Part shown: piece by piece, positions 18,070 through 27,677 of the stretch
How positions within the stretch are numbered: position 1 is the first letter of the stretch
How the letters are laid out: each line of letters begins with the position of its first letter
Assembly (NCBI GenBank): GCA_030673845.1
Contig: JAUTCQ010000021.1
Span: 186,001 to 250,000 of the forward strand
Direction of reading: 5' to 3'
Length of the DNA: 64,000 nucleotides
Origin: Verrucomicrobiota bacterium JB022
GTDB taxonomy: Bacteria; Verrucomicrobiota; Verrucomicrobiia; Opitutales; Oceanipulchritudinaceae
Program-made: the position numbers and the translations under genes
The notes under the pieces: generated by a model
Database searches by the model: none
The model's input: only the letters and a program-made list of their open reading frames with translations
What the model was told of the DNA's origin: nothing

Positions 18070-19227
18070 TCATGAAGGAGCGGGCGCCGCCCAACTGGCG
18101 CCCGCTTCGGAGAACAGGACACCACGCGACCACGCCCGATCAAAAACGCTCTCGAGCCCCATGATCGTGATCGCTTCCGCGCGCTCCCGGAGGACATCCG
18201 CCGCTACCGTCTGGACAGGGACCGAGCGCTGGACCATCTCAACCGCATAGGTATGAGTGCAGGCAATCTCGGGCGTGGCCATGGGAGCATCGTGCCCTTG
18301 CAGACGGTCGAGGAATGCCCGCCACATCGGCACCATGTATCGACCGGGGCGTGGCAGGGGCTCGACCTTTTGACTCCCGTCAGGCCAGGTGATGGTCACG
18401 TCTTGGCCATTGTGCCACAGCACGTTACCGGCGGCGCAGGAGACGAGAATGCGCGCCTCTCGCTCTTCCGTGCAGGCGTGAGAAGCGAGGAAGCGAATCG
18501 GCTGGCTTCGGTCCGTCATGAAACGCGCGGCAATGGTGTCGAAGTTTTCGATTGGATTTGCGCGGTAGAGCTCTGCTTCCACTCCCGTCAGCTGACAACT
18601 GACCTGCGGTGTAGCCCCCGCCCAGTAGAAGGCGAGGTTGGCGAAGTGCGCGAGCGCGTTGGAGAGCGGAGAATCATAGACGGCCTGATCCCCAACTGCT
18701 ATCCGGCCGGCCCACCCGCTTCGGGCAAAGTAGGCGAGCCCACGCGGCCAAAGCGCACCGATCTGGATCTCTCGTAGGTCCCCGAGCGCACCTTCCAGCA
18801 ACAGGCGCTTCACCTCCTGAGCCTGTGGCAGCGAAATATCCTGGAAGCCGACACCGACGAATAGCCCGCTGCGCTCGCGCGCCGCAATGATGGCCTCGAC
18901 CTCCGCAACGGTGGCCGAAAGCGGCTTTTCCACAAAGACATGGAAGCCTGCCTCCAGCGCTGCAATCGTCATACTGGCGTGGAGGTGAATCGGCGTGGGT
19001 AGGCAGACGACGTCCAGACGCCCCTGCCAAGCGCTCAACATCGCCGTATAGTTCCCGTAGATCTCGACTCCGCGACTCTCAAGGTCAGCCACGGTTTCAG
19101 GGATTTCGGCGGCATTGATCGCGACCGCGGCAACAAGCCGCACCAACCCCTGTTGTTCCAGCTCTCGCAGGGCGCGCAGGTGGTTCTGCGCGTAACCGGA
19201 TACGCCAGCAATTCCGATTGTGACCAT
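18070..19227 (-). CDS. Gfo/Idh/MocA-family oxidoreductase
   Basis: This is a 385-residue protein with an N-terminal NAD(P)-binding segment (VTIGIAGVSGYAQNHL), a LPTPIHLHASM segment and the conserved lysine in FVEKPLSA. The C-terminal domain contains NALAHFANLAFY, where the His is in the position of the family's active-site residue. It is not a close copy of the oxidoreductase at 15223-16371, so the two probably act on different intermediates. It lies 12 bases after the polysaccharide lyase gene and 97 bases before the DeoR regulator on the same strand. The substrate is presumably a lyase or glucuronidase product. Confidence 0.85.
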   Translation of the reverse strand: MVTIGIAGVSGYAQNHLRALRELEQQGLVRLVAAVAINAAEIPETVADLESRGVEIYGNYTAMLSAWQGRLDVVCLPTPIHLHASMTIAALEAGFHVFVEKPLSATVAEVEAIIAARERSGLFVGVGFQDISLPQAQEVKRLLLEGALGDLREIQIGALWPRGLAYFARSGWAGRIAVGDQAVYDSPLSNALAHFANLAFYWAGATPQVSCQLTGVEAELYRANPIENFDTIAARFMTDRSQPIRFLASHACTEEREARILVSCAAGNVLWHNGQDVTITWPDGSQKVEPLPRPGRYMVPMWRAFLDRLQGHDAPMATPEIACTHTYAVEMVQRSVPVQTVAADVLRERAEAITIMGLESVFDRAWSRGVLFSEAGASWAAPAPS

Positions 19228-19239
19228 TTGGGAAGCAGC

Positions 19240-22143
19240 TTAACGGTTTGCCTGAGGACGTTGCGGCAGCGCAAGCGGCGGCAAGGTAGGATCGGCACGC
19301 TCGATCGAGACCTTCCCGAGCTGCAGCACCCTCGGGTCTGCCTGTTCGGCCGGAACGTGCAAGCGACCATCAGCCAGAACGAAGTCTCCCGCCGGGTCCG
19401 CAAGGATCATGTTTCGCCCTTCACGGGCGAGACGACGACAGCCTATCACGGCCAGCGCCTGCAGCTCCCCAGCGGCATTGAGGCGCACCCAGAAGGCATC
19501 TGCATCCACACTCCAGCCACTCGGTCCGGCCTTCTGGCCCGCACCGACCCAATCCTGTTGACCATCGGGCCAGGTAATGACGCTGCTCCCGTTGGACGCG
19601 CTCTGGAACTGCGGACGTTCACGCGCCGGCAGGTCGGGAGGAATGGGCAACAGGCAATGGATGAACTGCGGGCGCACAGCCTCGGCTTCAACCGCCAAGC
19701 GGGGATGCTTCCCATTGCGCGTGGTCTCGAAAGGTTGGAGGTCCAACGCGAACTGCTGCGGATTCAGCACGTAGAGCTCCATATGGGCAACCTTGTCCCC
19801 GCCTTTGGGCTGAAAAACGATGGCGGGATCAGCGTCCGTCACCCGCGTGTCGGCCGCAGTGTGGAGCAACCAGCTGTAGGTATAGGGCTCCTCGTCGCGC
19901 TGGATGTCGTCGTAAATGAGCACATATGGCAATGGCTCACGCACAAAGAGTGTCGTCCGCATTGCGCGCGCGAAGTCTGTCTGGCGGTGCTTCCGGTAGG
20001 TGGCGTCCTGGAAGTTCGAAGCGTAGAAAAACTCGTAGGCGTCTTCCTGATCGACCTTGGTCAGGTCCACCACCGGAGACGGCAGGAAGCTGCGGATCCA
20101 ACCGTCGGTGCGGGCGTGAGCTCCGCCCTGCAGTTGGGGCTGCCCATCGACCAGCACGAGGTTGTGCGCAAAAGCGCTCGAGCTGCGGTCTGGCTTGGAG
20201 TCGTTGCCATACCCGGAATCGACCGCAAAATCCTGCCCGTAGGCGTAGAGCGTGAACTGGCCCTTGTCCGCCTGGTCGTGCTTGAATTCGGTGTATTGCT
20301 GGGCGTGCACTGTGAACATGACTGCGGCTTCGCCCCACCCCGTCCGCGAGACGGCGAGACCGCGCCCGGGAGCAAACGCCGCTGGGGCCTCTACGGCCGG
20401 CGCGGTGGCTTGAGCCAGCTCTTCGGCAGTAGGCGACCACAGCACGAGCGCGGGCAATGACTCCACCCCGCCCCGCAAGTCCTGTTCATCGTAAAAGAGG
20501 TGCCGCCAAATCCAGTTCGCAGTTGGATCGGCTTCCCGAAAGCGCGCATAGGTAAGCGGATCCGCGACGCGCACCACATGGTCCGAATCCATCAGATTGT
20601 TCACTCGCCCCGGCGACGGCAGGATTTCCCACCGCATCCAGTCCATGACCTGCGCGTAATGCGTTTTCGTGTATAGGTCTTCGCCTGTTGTGGCTCGCAG
20701 TGCTTCGATGAAAAACGGCGTCGCACCAGCGCCGTAGCTGAAGTAAACGGGCCCTTCGATCACGCCACCAGCGGAGTCGATCCCGAAGTCGAGATAGTCC
20801 TCAAGGTTGCGCGCCGCCTGGAAGATCCACTGGCGCACTGGGAAGTCCGTTTCTCCTTCGAGCACAAGCGCAGCGAGGCCCCACGCAGCCGACGAACCCG
20901 CGTTCCAGTTCCAGATGCGGCCTAGCGAAGACTGCCCCCAGACGCCATTGAGCGTGCCCTGATAAAGGGCATCTACTTGACGGCCGAGTGAAAGGCGCAG
21001 CTCTTGGCGTTCCTCCGGCGAAAAGCGGTCGTAGCACCAGTCGAGCCCAAACGCAGAGGCGCGGGCAAGAAAGCTGCGGGTGAGAAAGAATCCCTGCTCC
21101 ATCTGCTCGAGCTTTACGCGGCGCACGCCAGCAAGTGTTAACGCGGCAGCCGCGTCACCATATTCATCGCGCCCAGAGACGGCGTAGGCGAAGGCCAACA
21201 GCTCAATAGGCGTCGTCCACCGCCGCAGCGCCACCTCCATCTGGCTGCGCCCCTGATGCGTGGTGGCATCCAGTGCAGCATAATCGGCGAATGCCTTGGC
21301 CGGGACCTTGTAGCGAGAATCGCCCGGCGTGACATAGCGGTCGCACTCGGCCAACAGGCGCTGCCAGGCATCCCGTGCCGGACCGGCGACTGCGATACGC
21401 TGGCGAATCTCGGCCAGCTTGTCGTCATTCAAGACGACCCGTGGATGTCCAGCGGCCCAAGTGGCCTGCTCTGGCAACGTAGCGTTCCACCCTTCAAGCG
21501 ACGTGGTCGGCTTAGCCGGAGCACTGACGTGCGCATCGGCGGTAGAGCGTTCCTGAGTCGTGTCGGTGATCTCGACTCCACGCCATTGGACGGGGCCCTG
21601 CCCGCTCCACATAAAGAGCGCCACTTGAACGAATCGCGCTCGCTCGGGGGCGGTAAACGTTTGGTCGATCCGGTGCCAGCCTTCGGGCCAGCTCGTGCGG
21701 TTGAGCGCACCAATGGCATCGGCCGTCACCATCCGCCCGTCCAGACCGAAATGTAGGTGATCGGTGTCGAGCGGTTTGCGGTCGGCATCGAAAAACGTGA
21801 GGCGCAACAATACACCCGGCGTCTTCGGCTCGAAAGCGTAGCTGCCTTGGAGCCCGATTTCGGCCCCTACGCGATAAGTCTGGCCGGGCTCTATAGAAGC
21901 CAAGAAAGACTGGAGGGCAAAGCGAGCCGGTGCATCGGCACTCAGGCGGGCCACTCCATCTTTGAGAGTGTAGTCGGGATGTGCGTCGGCCGCCTTGGCG
22001 GGCACAAAGAGATTCCAGCTGCTGGAGGGATCGGCAAGGCTGATCAGGTCACGCGCCGAGACAATTACGACGCTTGCCAGTGTCACGGCACAAAACGCAC
22101 ACAGCCGACGGCTAAACCGCGGGAAGGGTAAAAGGATGCTCAT
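19240..22143 (-). CDS. secreted heparinase II/III-type polysaccharide lyase with N-terminal binding domain
   Basis: This is a 967-residue protein with a signal peptide (CAVTLASVVIVSARD). Residues ~30-200 are a beta-sandwich domain, the same one that stands alone at 1528-2124. Residues ~230-560 form an alpha/alpha toroid (HPRVVLNDDKL, GRIWNWNAGSSAAW, SAGGVIEGPVYFSY). Then comes a heparinase II/III beta-sandwich with EFKHDQADKGQF (H622) and DSGYGNDS, in place of the usual HxHxDxxSF box. Such enzymes (PL12/15/17/21-like) cleave uronic-acid polysaccharides by beta-elimination. Given the beta-glucuronidase in the same run, the substrate probably contains glucuronic acid. It is the first gene of the run and so is likely the most directly regulated. 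The exact PL family cannot be assigned here. Confidence 0.82.
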   Translation of the reverse strand: MSILLPFPRFSRRLCAFCAVTLASVVIVSARDLISLADPSSSWNLFVPAKAADAHPDYTLKDGVARLSADAPARFALQSFLASIEPGQTYRVGAEIGLQGSYAFEPKTPGVLLRLTFFDADRKPLDTDHLHFGLDGRMVTADAIGALNRTSWPEGWHRIDQTFTAPERARFVQVALFMWSGQGPVQWRGVEITDTTQERSTADAHVSAPAKPTTSLEGWNATLPEQATWAAGHPRVVLNDDKLAEIRQRIAVAGPARDAWQRLLAECDRYVTPGDSRYKVPAKAFADYAALDATTHQGRSQMEVALRRWTTPIELLAFAYAVSGRDEYGDAAAALTLAGVRRVKLEQMEQGFFLTRSFLARASAFGLDWCYDRFSPEERQELRLSLGRQVDALYQGTLNGVWGQSSLGRIWNWNAGSSAAWGLAALVLEGETDFPVRQWIFQAARNLEDYLDFGIDSAGGVIEGPVYFSYGAGATPFFIEALRATTGEDLYTKTHYAQVMDWMRWEILPSPGRVNNLMDSDHVVRVADPLTYARFREADPTANWIWRHLFYDEQDLRGGVESLPALVLWSPTAEELAQATAPAVEAPAAFAPGRGLAVSRTGWGEAAVMFTVHAQQYTEFKHDQADKGQFTLYAYGQDFAVDSGYGNDSKPDRSSSAFAHNLVLVDGQPQLQGGAHARTDGWIRSFLPSPVVDLTKVDQEDAYEFFYASNFQDATYRKHRQTDFARAMRTTLFVREPLPYVLIYDDIQRDEEPYTYSWLLHTAADTRVTDADPAIVFQPKGGDKVAHMELYVLNPQQFALDLQPFETTRNGKHPRLAVEAEAVRPQFIHCLLPIPPDLPARERPQFQSASNGSSVITWPDGQQDWVGAGQKAGPSGWSVDADAFWVRLNAAGELQALAVIGCRRLAREGRNMILADPAGDFVLADGRLHVPAEQADPRVLQLGKVSIERADPTLPPLALPQRPQANR

Positions 22144-22163
22144 GGGGTAGATGCGCGGGGATA

Positions 22164-22180
22164 GGTGCTATAGGAGCACC
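22164..22180. promoter_or_regulatory. inverted repeat upstream of the lyase operon
   Basis: GGTGCT/AGCACC arms are spaced by five bases, 21-37 bases upstream of the lyase ATG. The position suits an operator or a leader hairpin for the uronide run. No T-tract follows, so a terminator for the LacI gene is less likely. Which regulator would bind is unknown. Confidence 0.25.
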
Positions 22181-22261
22181 GGTTGAACAGCCGTATCTTG
22201 CCGGGCCGCCAGAGTCCCAGCCAGACCGCTTCAGCTTTTACTGAAAAGGTAACGCACCTCG

Positions 22262-23323
22262 TCACCCACGCGTCGTATAGCCCGGCGCCCACTGCCCCTC
22301 GACCAGCACCCGCATGGGATGCGCGGGCACGCCCACCTCGTTTTGCCGTAAAAGGCCTGACAAGATGTCGACAGCGGTACGGCCGATTCGCCGGGAATCT
22401 TCGTCGATGCCGCTGAACTCGCCGAGCTGATGCACAACAGTCGGAAAGGCTACGCCGACGTCCTCCGGCACCCGCCTCCCCAGCTTTTGCAGGGCCGGAA
22501 TTATCTCGCGGTGGAGCGTCACAACCGCATCCGGCTCGTGTTCAAGAAACCACTGATCGAACTGCGCTGGATCCAACGGCAAACCATCCTGCAAGTGTAG
22601 CGGCACACGACATTCCGGCGGCATTCTGGAAGATTCGGCCAAAAAGCCGCCTGTCCAACCCCGAGCCACGCGGTCGTCCATCTGCTGCACGATTGCAAGC
22701 CCAGGGCGCCGGTATCCTCGAGCTACAAGTTGCTGCATCAGGAGGCGCATGGACAGAAAATGGTTGCTGGCGACACAGTGGAAGATAGGGCTGCTGAGCG
22801 TGAATCCAAGCGTCACCACCACAAACCTGCCCCAGTCGAGCGAGAGGTCCGCAAACGCCTTGGGCTGAGGCGGCATGAGCAGGCCTACGATGTTGCGGGC
22901 GCGAAGGATGGAGCTCATCCGCGCCGGAGACATGCCGGGGCCGCGGAGCCAGAACGTCTCGAGCTTGAGGCCTAATTCCGTAGCTCGTTCCACCGCCGCA
23001 TCGTGGTAGAGCGTCGTCGCCGCAGTTTTCCAGCCCTGCTCGGTATCGTGGGTATTGATCCAGCCGATGGTAGAGTGATACGCCGCCGGCCGCTTGGCAT
23101 TACGATAGGAAACCAGCGCCTCCAGAGCCGGATCGGGTACGTAGCCCATCTCCTTGGCCAGCGTCCGCAGGCGTTCCCGCGTCTCCTCAGGCAACGAAGG
23201 ATGCCCACGCAGCGCCAGCGACACCGTGACCTGGCTGACGCCGGCTGCGGCCGCAATATCACGTTGGCTGACGCGCCGCCCGGGGCGCTTCGTCTTGGGG
23301 TTGGGAGCAGGAAGGGGGTCCAC
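22262..23323 (-). CDS. LacI-family transcriptional regulator
   Basis: This is a 353-residue protein with a GTG start at 23323. The N-terminal helix-turn-helix reads VSQRDIAAAAGVSQVTVSLAL, with the hinge helix region around EMGYVPDPAL. The C-terminal periplasmic-binding-protein-like sensor domain follows, including the EDVGVAFPTV segment typical of the family. The central helix-turn-helix is as in LacI/PurR, so it should bind a palindromic operator and respond to a sugar. It is divergent from the alpha-galactosidase at 23447 and lies upstream of the lyase run on the same strand, so either or both may be targets. It resembles the LacI protein at 51551-52609 in its sensor domain (SPARM..IL.AR.I.G). 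Confidence 0.92.
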   Translation of the reverse strand: MDPLPAPNPKTKRPGRRVSQRDIAAAAGVSQVTVSLALRGHPSLPEETRERLRTLAKEMGYVPDPALEALVSYRNAKRPAAYHSTIGWINTHDTEQGWKTAATTLYHDAAVERATELGLKLETFWLRGPGMSPARMSSILRARNIVGLLMPPQPKAFADLSLDWGRFVVVTLGFTLSSPIFHCVASNHFLSMRLLMQQLVARGYRRPGLAIVQQMDDRVARGWTGGFLAESSRMPPECRVPLHLQDGLPLDPAQFDQWFLEHEPDAVVTLHREIIPALQKLGRRVPEDVGVAFPTVVHQLGEFSGIDEDSRRIGRTAVDILSGLLRQNEVGVPAHPMRVLVEGQWAPGYTTRG

Positions 23324-23334
23324 TTATCAATAGA

Positions 23335-23349
23335 AACGACGTGATCGTT
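23335..23349. promoter_or_regulatory. candidate LacI operator between lacI and the alpha-galactosidase gene
   Basis: AACGA and TCGTT arms are spaced by five bases, 12-26 bases upstream of the LacI GTG in the divergent intergenic region. Dyad symmetry and position suit autoregulation or control of the galactosidase. Short arms keep this tentative. Confidence 0.3.
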
Positions 23350-23446
23350 GTTTTAGCCGGGGAGAGCCGCAAGTTCAACCGCAATAGAACGTCAACCCAT
23401 TACCTGACACGCTTCCAACCAGCGTCAGCTCCACGTTTCACCCGAA

Positions 23447-25603
23447 ATGGCTTCCCTTTACTCCACATTCTCCTGCGGTCCAATCGCCATCCGTTACTTG
23501 CTTGATGAAAGCACCGGTCAGATCGGACTGGAGCTGATTCCAGCCGGCCTGGAAGCTCAGCTAGCCACGCCTCGTACCGCTCAGCCTTGGGACGTTTATG
23601 ACGCCAGCTGCGCGGATGCGGTGCTTGAACCCGCGCGAACCGTCGATCCACTCGTGCAGATCAAATTCGCTCACGACGCCTACAGCGGCGGCTTCGCCCA
23701 AGGACATACGATGCAGCGCAGCCCCAGTACCGCCCAGTTTCGATTTGCCGGCCAAACCCACGAATCGCACCGGAGCCACCATTCCGTCGTTTCTCGCCTG
23801 CAGCATCCGCTGGACCTTGAATTGGAGCACCGGCTGGAATGGCAGGATGGCGATGAAACACTCCAGGTTCAGACGACTATCCGCAACCGAGGCCTGACGG
23901 CCGTCAGCCTCGAGATGCTGAGCAGCTTCTCTCTTGGAAACCTCTCCCCATTCTGTCCTGATGACGCTCCTGGCCGGATGGTCCTGCACCGGTTCCGCTC
24001 GGGCTGGAGCGCGGAAGGCAGGCTTGAAAGCCGTTCGTTGGAGGAGCTGCATCTGGAGCGGTCCTGGAGCGGCTCGGCGGTGCGGACAGAGCGCTTTGGC
24101 CAAGTCGGCTCGCTGCCCGTGCGCCAATGGTTTCCGTTGGCTGCGGTCGAAGATCAGGTGGTCGGCGTCACCTGGGCAGCGCAACTGGAGTGGCCGGGGT
24201 CATGGCAGATGGAGGTGCATCGTCGCTACGACAACGTGGCCCTAACCGGTGGACTGGCCGACCGCGAATTCGGGCACTGGCAAAAGGCACTGGTGCCGGG
24301 GGAAACACTGAGGGCACCCCTCGCGATCCTGACTTGCGTAGAGGGCGACGTGGATGCAGCCTGCGCACGGCTGGTCCAGCGGTTGGAGCGACTCGCGGAC
24401 GAGCAACCGGCAGTCGAGCAGGACCTGCCGATTACCTTCAACGAATTCTGTACCACTTGGGGCGATCCGCAGCACGACAAAGTGGTGCGCATCGCGCGTC
24501 ACCTCAAGGGCACACCGGTCCGATATTTCGTGATCGACGCGGGTTGGTACAAGCGCCCCGACGCCACCTGGGCCAATGGGCACGGAGACTGGCAACCCAG
24601 TGCCGCCCTCTTCCCCAAGGGCATTGAGGCAACCGCCGAGGCCATTCGCCGACAGGGGCTTATTCCCGGCCTTTGGTTCGAGGCCGAGACCTGTGGCGAG
24701 CACTCAACTGCCTTCAGCCTCATCGATCACTTGCTCAAACGCGACGGCATCCCTATCACGGCCAAAGGGCGCCGCTTCTGGGATCTGAACGACCCGTGGG
24801 TGCGCGATTACCTGAGCGAAAAAATCATTGGTCTGCTCGAACGGGGCAGCTTTGGCTACGTGAAGATCGATTACAACGAGACGATCGGGATTGGCTGCGA
24901 TGGTGCGGAGTCTCAAGGCGAAGGCTTGCGCCAACACCTGCTGGGCACGTGGCAACTGTTCGACCAGCTACGTGAGCGTCTACCAGAGTTGGTGATCGAG
25001 AACTGCGCCTCGGGCGGCCACCGGCTAGAGCCCTCGATCGTGCGGCGCACGGCCATGTCGTCCTTTTCGGACGCGCACGAAAGCCTGGAGATCCCCATCA
25101 TCGGAGCGGCGCTGCACCGACTCATTCCACCCCGCCAGTCTCTGATCTGGGCGGTACTGCGGGCAAACGATTCACGCCGGCGCATCTGCTACAGCCTGGC
25201 GGCCGGGTTCCTCGGACGGCTGTGCCTTTCTGGCGACATCGACCAGCTTTCCGACGAGCAGGGGCAGCTGCTACGGCATGGACTTGATCTCTACACTCAG
25301 GTGACTCCCGTCATCAAGAGTGGCCGCTCGCAACTGGTGTCACAGCATGGGCTCTCGTGGCGCTATCCCAAGGGCTGGCAGGCGGTGCTGCGCGAAAGCG
25401 ACGGTCAGCTCTTGGTTGTCGTGCATACATTCGCTGCCGCGCCGGACGAAATCCGCCTCCCGCTGCCTGGCGACCGTCCCTGGCGCGTCGTGGGCGAGTT
25501 GACGGATGCCGGCGCCGCCAGCGTGGAACAGGCTGGAAGAGTGCTCCATTGCCCCGCTGCGGCCGATTTCTCCGGCCGCGTGGTGTGGTTGAAAGCGGGG
25601 TGA
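23447..25603 (+). CDS. alpha-galactosidase, GH36
   Basis: This 718-residue protein has the GH36 layout: an N-terminal beta-supersandwich, a central TIM barrel (~330-640) and a C-terminal sheet. Barrel motifs visible are FVIDAGWY, GLWFEAE, YVKIDYNE with the nucleophile D475, IENCASGGHR, and SFSDAHE with D542 as the likely acid/base. No signal peptide is visible, so action is cytoplasmic on imported alpha-galactosides. D is retained at both catalytic positions, so it should be active. It is divergent from the LacI gene and probably monocistronic. The region downstream is an insertion-sequence remnant, so this gene marks the left border of the accessory region. Confidence 0.93.
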   Translation: MASLYSTFSCGPIAIRYLLDESTGQIGLELIPAGLEAQLATPRTAQPWDVYDASCADAVLEPARTVDPLVQIKFAHDAYSGGFAQGHTMQRSPSTAQFRFAGQTHESHRSHHSVVSRLQHPLDLELEHRLEWQDGDETLQVQTTIRNRGLTAVSLEMLSSFSLGNLSPFCPDDAPGRMVLHRFRSGWSAEGRLESRSLEELHLERSWSGSAVRTERFGQVGSLPVRQWFPLAAVEDQVVGVTWAAQLEWPGSWQMEVHRRYDNVALTGGLADREFGHWQKALVPGETLRAPLAILTCVEGDVDAACARLVQRLERLADEQPAVEQDLPITFNEFCTTWGDPQHDKVVRIARHLKGTPVRYFVIDAGWYKRPDATWANGHGDWQPSAALFPKGIEATAEAIRRQGLIPGLWFEAETCGEHSTAFSLIDHLLKRDGIPITAKGRRFWDLNDPWVRDYLSEKIIGLLERGSFGYVKIDYNETIGIGCDGAESQGEGLRQHLLGTWQLFDQLRERLPELVIENCASGGHRLEPSIVRRTAMSSFSDAHESLEIPIIGAALHRLIPPRQSLIWAVLRANDSRRRICYSLAAGFLGRLCLSGDIDQLSDEQGQLLRHGLDLYTQVTPVIKSGRSQLVSQHGLSWRYPKGWQAVLRESDGQLLVVVHTFAAAPDEIRLPLPGDRPWRVVGELTDAGAASVEQAGRVLHCPAAADFSGRVVWLKAG

Positions 25604-25699
25604 GCGGTCTCAAGCCCACCGGTTGGTGAGCTCGTGAGCGCTCGCTGATCTTCGGCTTTTGAGCAGCAACCGTGGTATTTCGGGGGAGTCCCATCTTTG

Positions 25700-26213
25700 G
25701 TCTAAAGGAAGAAGCATTCAGAGCCTCGGTAGACGTATGCCATACGTTTGATAACCTTGCTCTTGTTGTTGATATCTTCGGGGACCCTGGTATCGGCGGA
25801 TTTTGAGATGGCCGACGGCGTCTTTGAGCAGCGTGGTCTCGGCCCCACTGGCGCTCGCGAGCCGACATGAAAGAGGAAGACGTTGGCGGTCTGCCACCAC
25901 CATATACTTCGTTGCCCCGTTTGGCCTTGCCGATTCCGTCGCCCCCTGTTTTCGCCGCAAAGAAGCTTGCATCCACGAACGCCTGTTCACAGTCCACCAG
26001 CCCATTGCGTATCCCGCAGAAAGGCTTCCCGGACCGTCTCCCAACCTCCAGTTCCTCCCAATCACGCAATCGACGCTAGCCTGTCGAGGCGATGAGATAC
26101 TCTCGGGGTAGATCGCGCCAACGCGCTCCAGCGTTCAAGCCACATAAGATGCCTTCCAGTACCTCTCGGTCGACGAAGCGCGGCCTCCCCGTCTTCGCCC
26201 GGGCAACACCTAC
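25700..26213 (-). pseudogene. degenerate IS5-family transposase
   Basis: Read on the minus strand, residues from ~26213 give the DUF4096/IS5 N-terminal pattern: GRPRFVDREVLEGIL, then LNAGARWRDLPREY. After damage around 26085, RDWEELE, then AFVDASFFAAKTGGDGIGKAKRGN with the first catalytic Asp of the DDE site. After another frameshift near 25890 comes YMVVADRQRLPL....LASASGAETTLL. The C-terminal part beyond ~25750 is not recognisable. At least two frameshifts and stops make it non-functional. I could not define terminal inverted repeats. It lies immediately downstream of the alpha-galactosidase. Confidence 0.8.
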
Positions 26214-26381
26214 CCCGTATCTTATCCCATTGATCTTCAGTGATAAACCGATTACAGTGGCTTTCGCCTCACTTAGTTTGAAGATTTACCGAAGAGAACA
26301 AGCTCATTCTACGAGTTCCGAAACCCCTTCAAGAATCTATTTTGTTCGTTCCCATCTAACCTTGTTGCTATTCTTCATTTC

Positions 26382-27281
26382 ATGATACCTACTTGGGCAT
26401 TCAGTTCGCCGGACATCGCCTTGGGTCAGATTCAGTTCTCTGCTGCTTCCGACTCAATATCTGCTTGCTTCCAGCGCGGCTCAAACACTCAGGCGGTGCG
26501 GCAGTGGGACAGGCAGACAGGACGGCTCATCAGGGAAATCAGCTGGTCACTCGGCTCAAACAGATCAACCGTCAATGTGCTACGCCCTGCTGTTATTTCT
26601 GGTAGCCACTTATGGCGGTTCGAAGACGGGTTCCTGATTTGCCAGTCAATGAGATCAGTAGATATCACGGTCAGCTTACCCTACCCAGATCTACACGACG
26701 TTGCTGCCGCAACTGATGGGACTTTGGTTATTCTTTGTGAGAAAAGTATCCAGTGGCTGAATTCTGACGGGGCAGTGGCCGCTCGATTCAACGTCGAGTG
26801 CAGATACGGTGCTTCGGTTGCTCATGCCACGGCCGATTCAGTATTCGTATTGGAACCCCGTAGGATATTACGGATTGAAAGAGATGGTTACACTTGCTGG
26901 GAGGTCTATGGTATTGTAGATCATGTTGCCATTTCACCTGAAAAGGTTTTCGTGATATCCGAAGAACCGGGGCTTATATCGAGCTACTGTGCCCGATCTG
27001 GGCAACTGCTAAGGCAAGCTCGAAGGAAGCCTTTCAGCGTTACCTCCGTTGCCACATTTGGAGATCATCCGATTTTTGCAATAACAGTGTCCTGCGAGGG
27101 AGGGTCTTCACTCGAGATCCTTCACGCTGAGACACTGACCAAGGTATGGAGCTTACAGCTTGAACCTGTAATTCATTCGATGACTTACCTAGAATCGACG
27201 CGCCAGCTGGCAATTCTGGCGCGTCGACGGGTTCAGCTCTATGACCTTGACGAGCGGATAATGCTCACCTTACGCTGCTGA
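26382..27281 (+). CDS. hypothetical protein, possible beta-propeller
   Basis: This is a 299-residue protein I do not recognise. It is beta-rich with repeating ~40-residue units of the WD40/PQQ-propeller kind (AVRQWDRQTGRLIREI, SIQWLNSDGAVAARF, ILRIERDGYTCWEVY, ETLTKVWSLQ). A propeller of 6-7 blades is therefore plausible. There is no signal peptide or membrane segment. Its base composition is more AT-rich than the flanking catabolic genes. Its 3' end overlaps the convergent small helix-turn-helix gene by 12 bases. The 168 bases between the transposase remnant and this gene show no other gene. Confidence 0.6.
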   Translation: MIPTWAFSSPDIALGQIQFSAASDSISACFQRGSNTQAVRQWDRQTGRLIREISWSLGSNRSTVNVLRPAVISGSHLWRFEDGFLICQSMRSVDITVSLPYPDLHDVAAATDGTLVILCEKSIQWLNSDGAVAARFNVECRYGASVAHATADSVFVLEPRRILRIERDGYTCWEVYGIVDHVAISPEKVFVISEEPGLISSYCARSGQLLRQARRKPFSVTSVATFGDHPIFAITVSCEGGSSLEILHAETLTKVWSLQLEPVIHSMTYLESTRQLAILARRRVQLYDLDERIMLTLRC

Positions 27282-27515
27282 TTGGCGCTCTGGCCACTGG
27301 GCCGGCCATCCCTCACGCGCCACCCGCTCCATCACCCACCGGGGAACGCGGACGCTACGCCCTAGCATCACTCGTAGGCCCTCGTGACAGGTTACGTGAC
27401 GGTCAATCGACTTTTTGCTCGTGACTACATATTCAGCAGCCTCCTTGCGTGTCATAAGGGCCTCGTTAGAGGCAGGTTGATGTAGTGATTCTTTTGCGTG
27501 TATGCTCTTTTTCAC
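27270..27515 (-). CDS. small helix-turn-helix (excisionase-like) DNA-binding protein
   Basis: This is an ~81-residue protein from a GTG at 27515; an ATG at 27455 would give 61 residues and still keep the whole motif. The core TRKEAAEYVVTSKKSIDRHV is the HTH_17 pattern of excisionases and small MerR-like DNA binders, followed by a basic wing (MLGRSVRVPRWVMERV). A TATATT box (27526-27531 on the complement) lies 10 bases before the GTG, consistent with the short leaders seen elsewhere here. It may be a relic of a mobile element's directionality factor. Its 3' end overlaps the convergent hypothetical gene. Confidence 0.55.
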   Translation of the reverse strand: MKKSIHAKESLHQPASNEALMTRKEAAEYVVTSKKSIDRHVTCHEGLRVMLGRSVRVPRWVMERVAREGWPAQWPERQSAA

Positions 27516-27677
27516 ACTACAGCTTAATATAAACAGGGTCCGCGCCGAAAGAGTTGGAGCAGGAAATCTTGGTAAATATTTCGTAAAATACTGCCACACC
27601 TTTACCCTGCGAAAACAGCTGGAAGAGCAGAACTGGCTCCGCCCTTCCGGCGTCCATGCTAAAACAGCCCACCTAAA

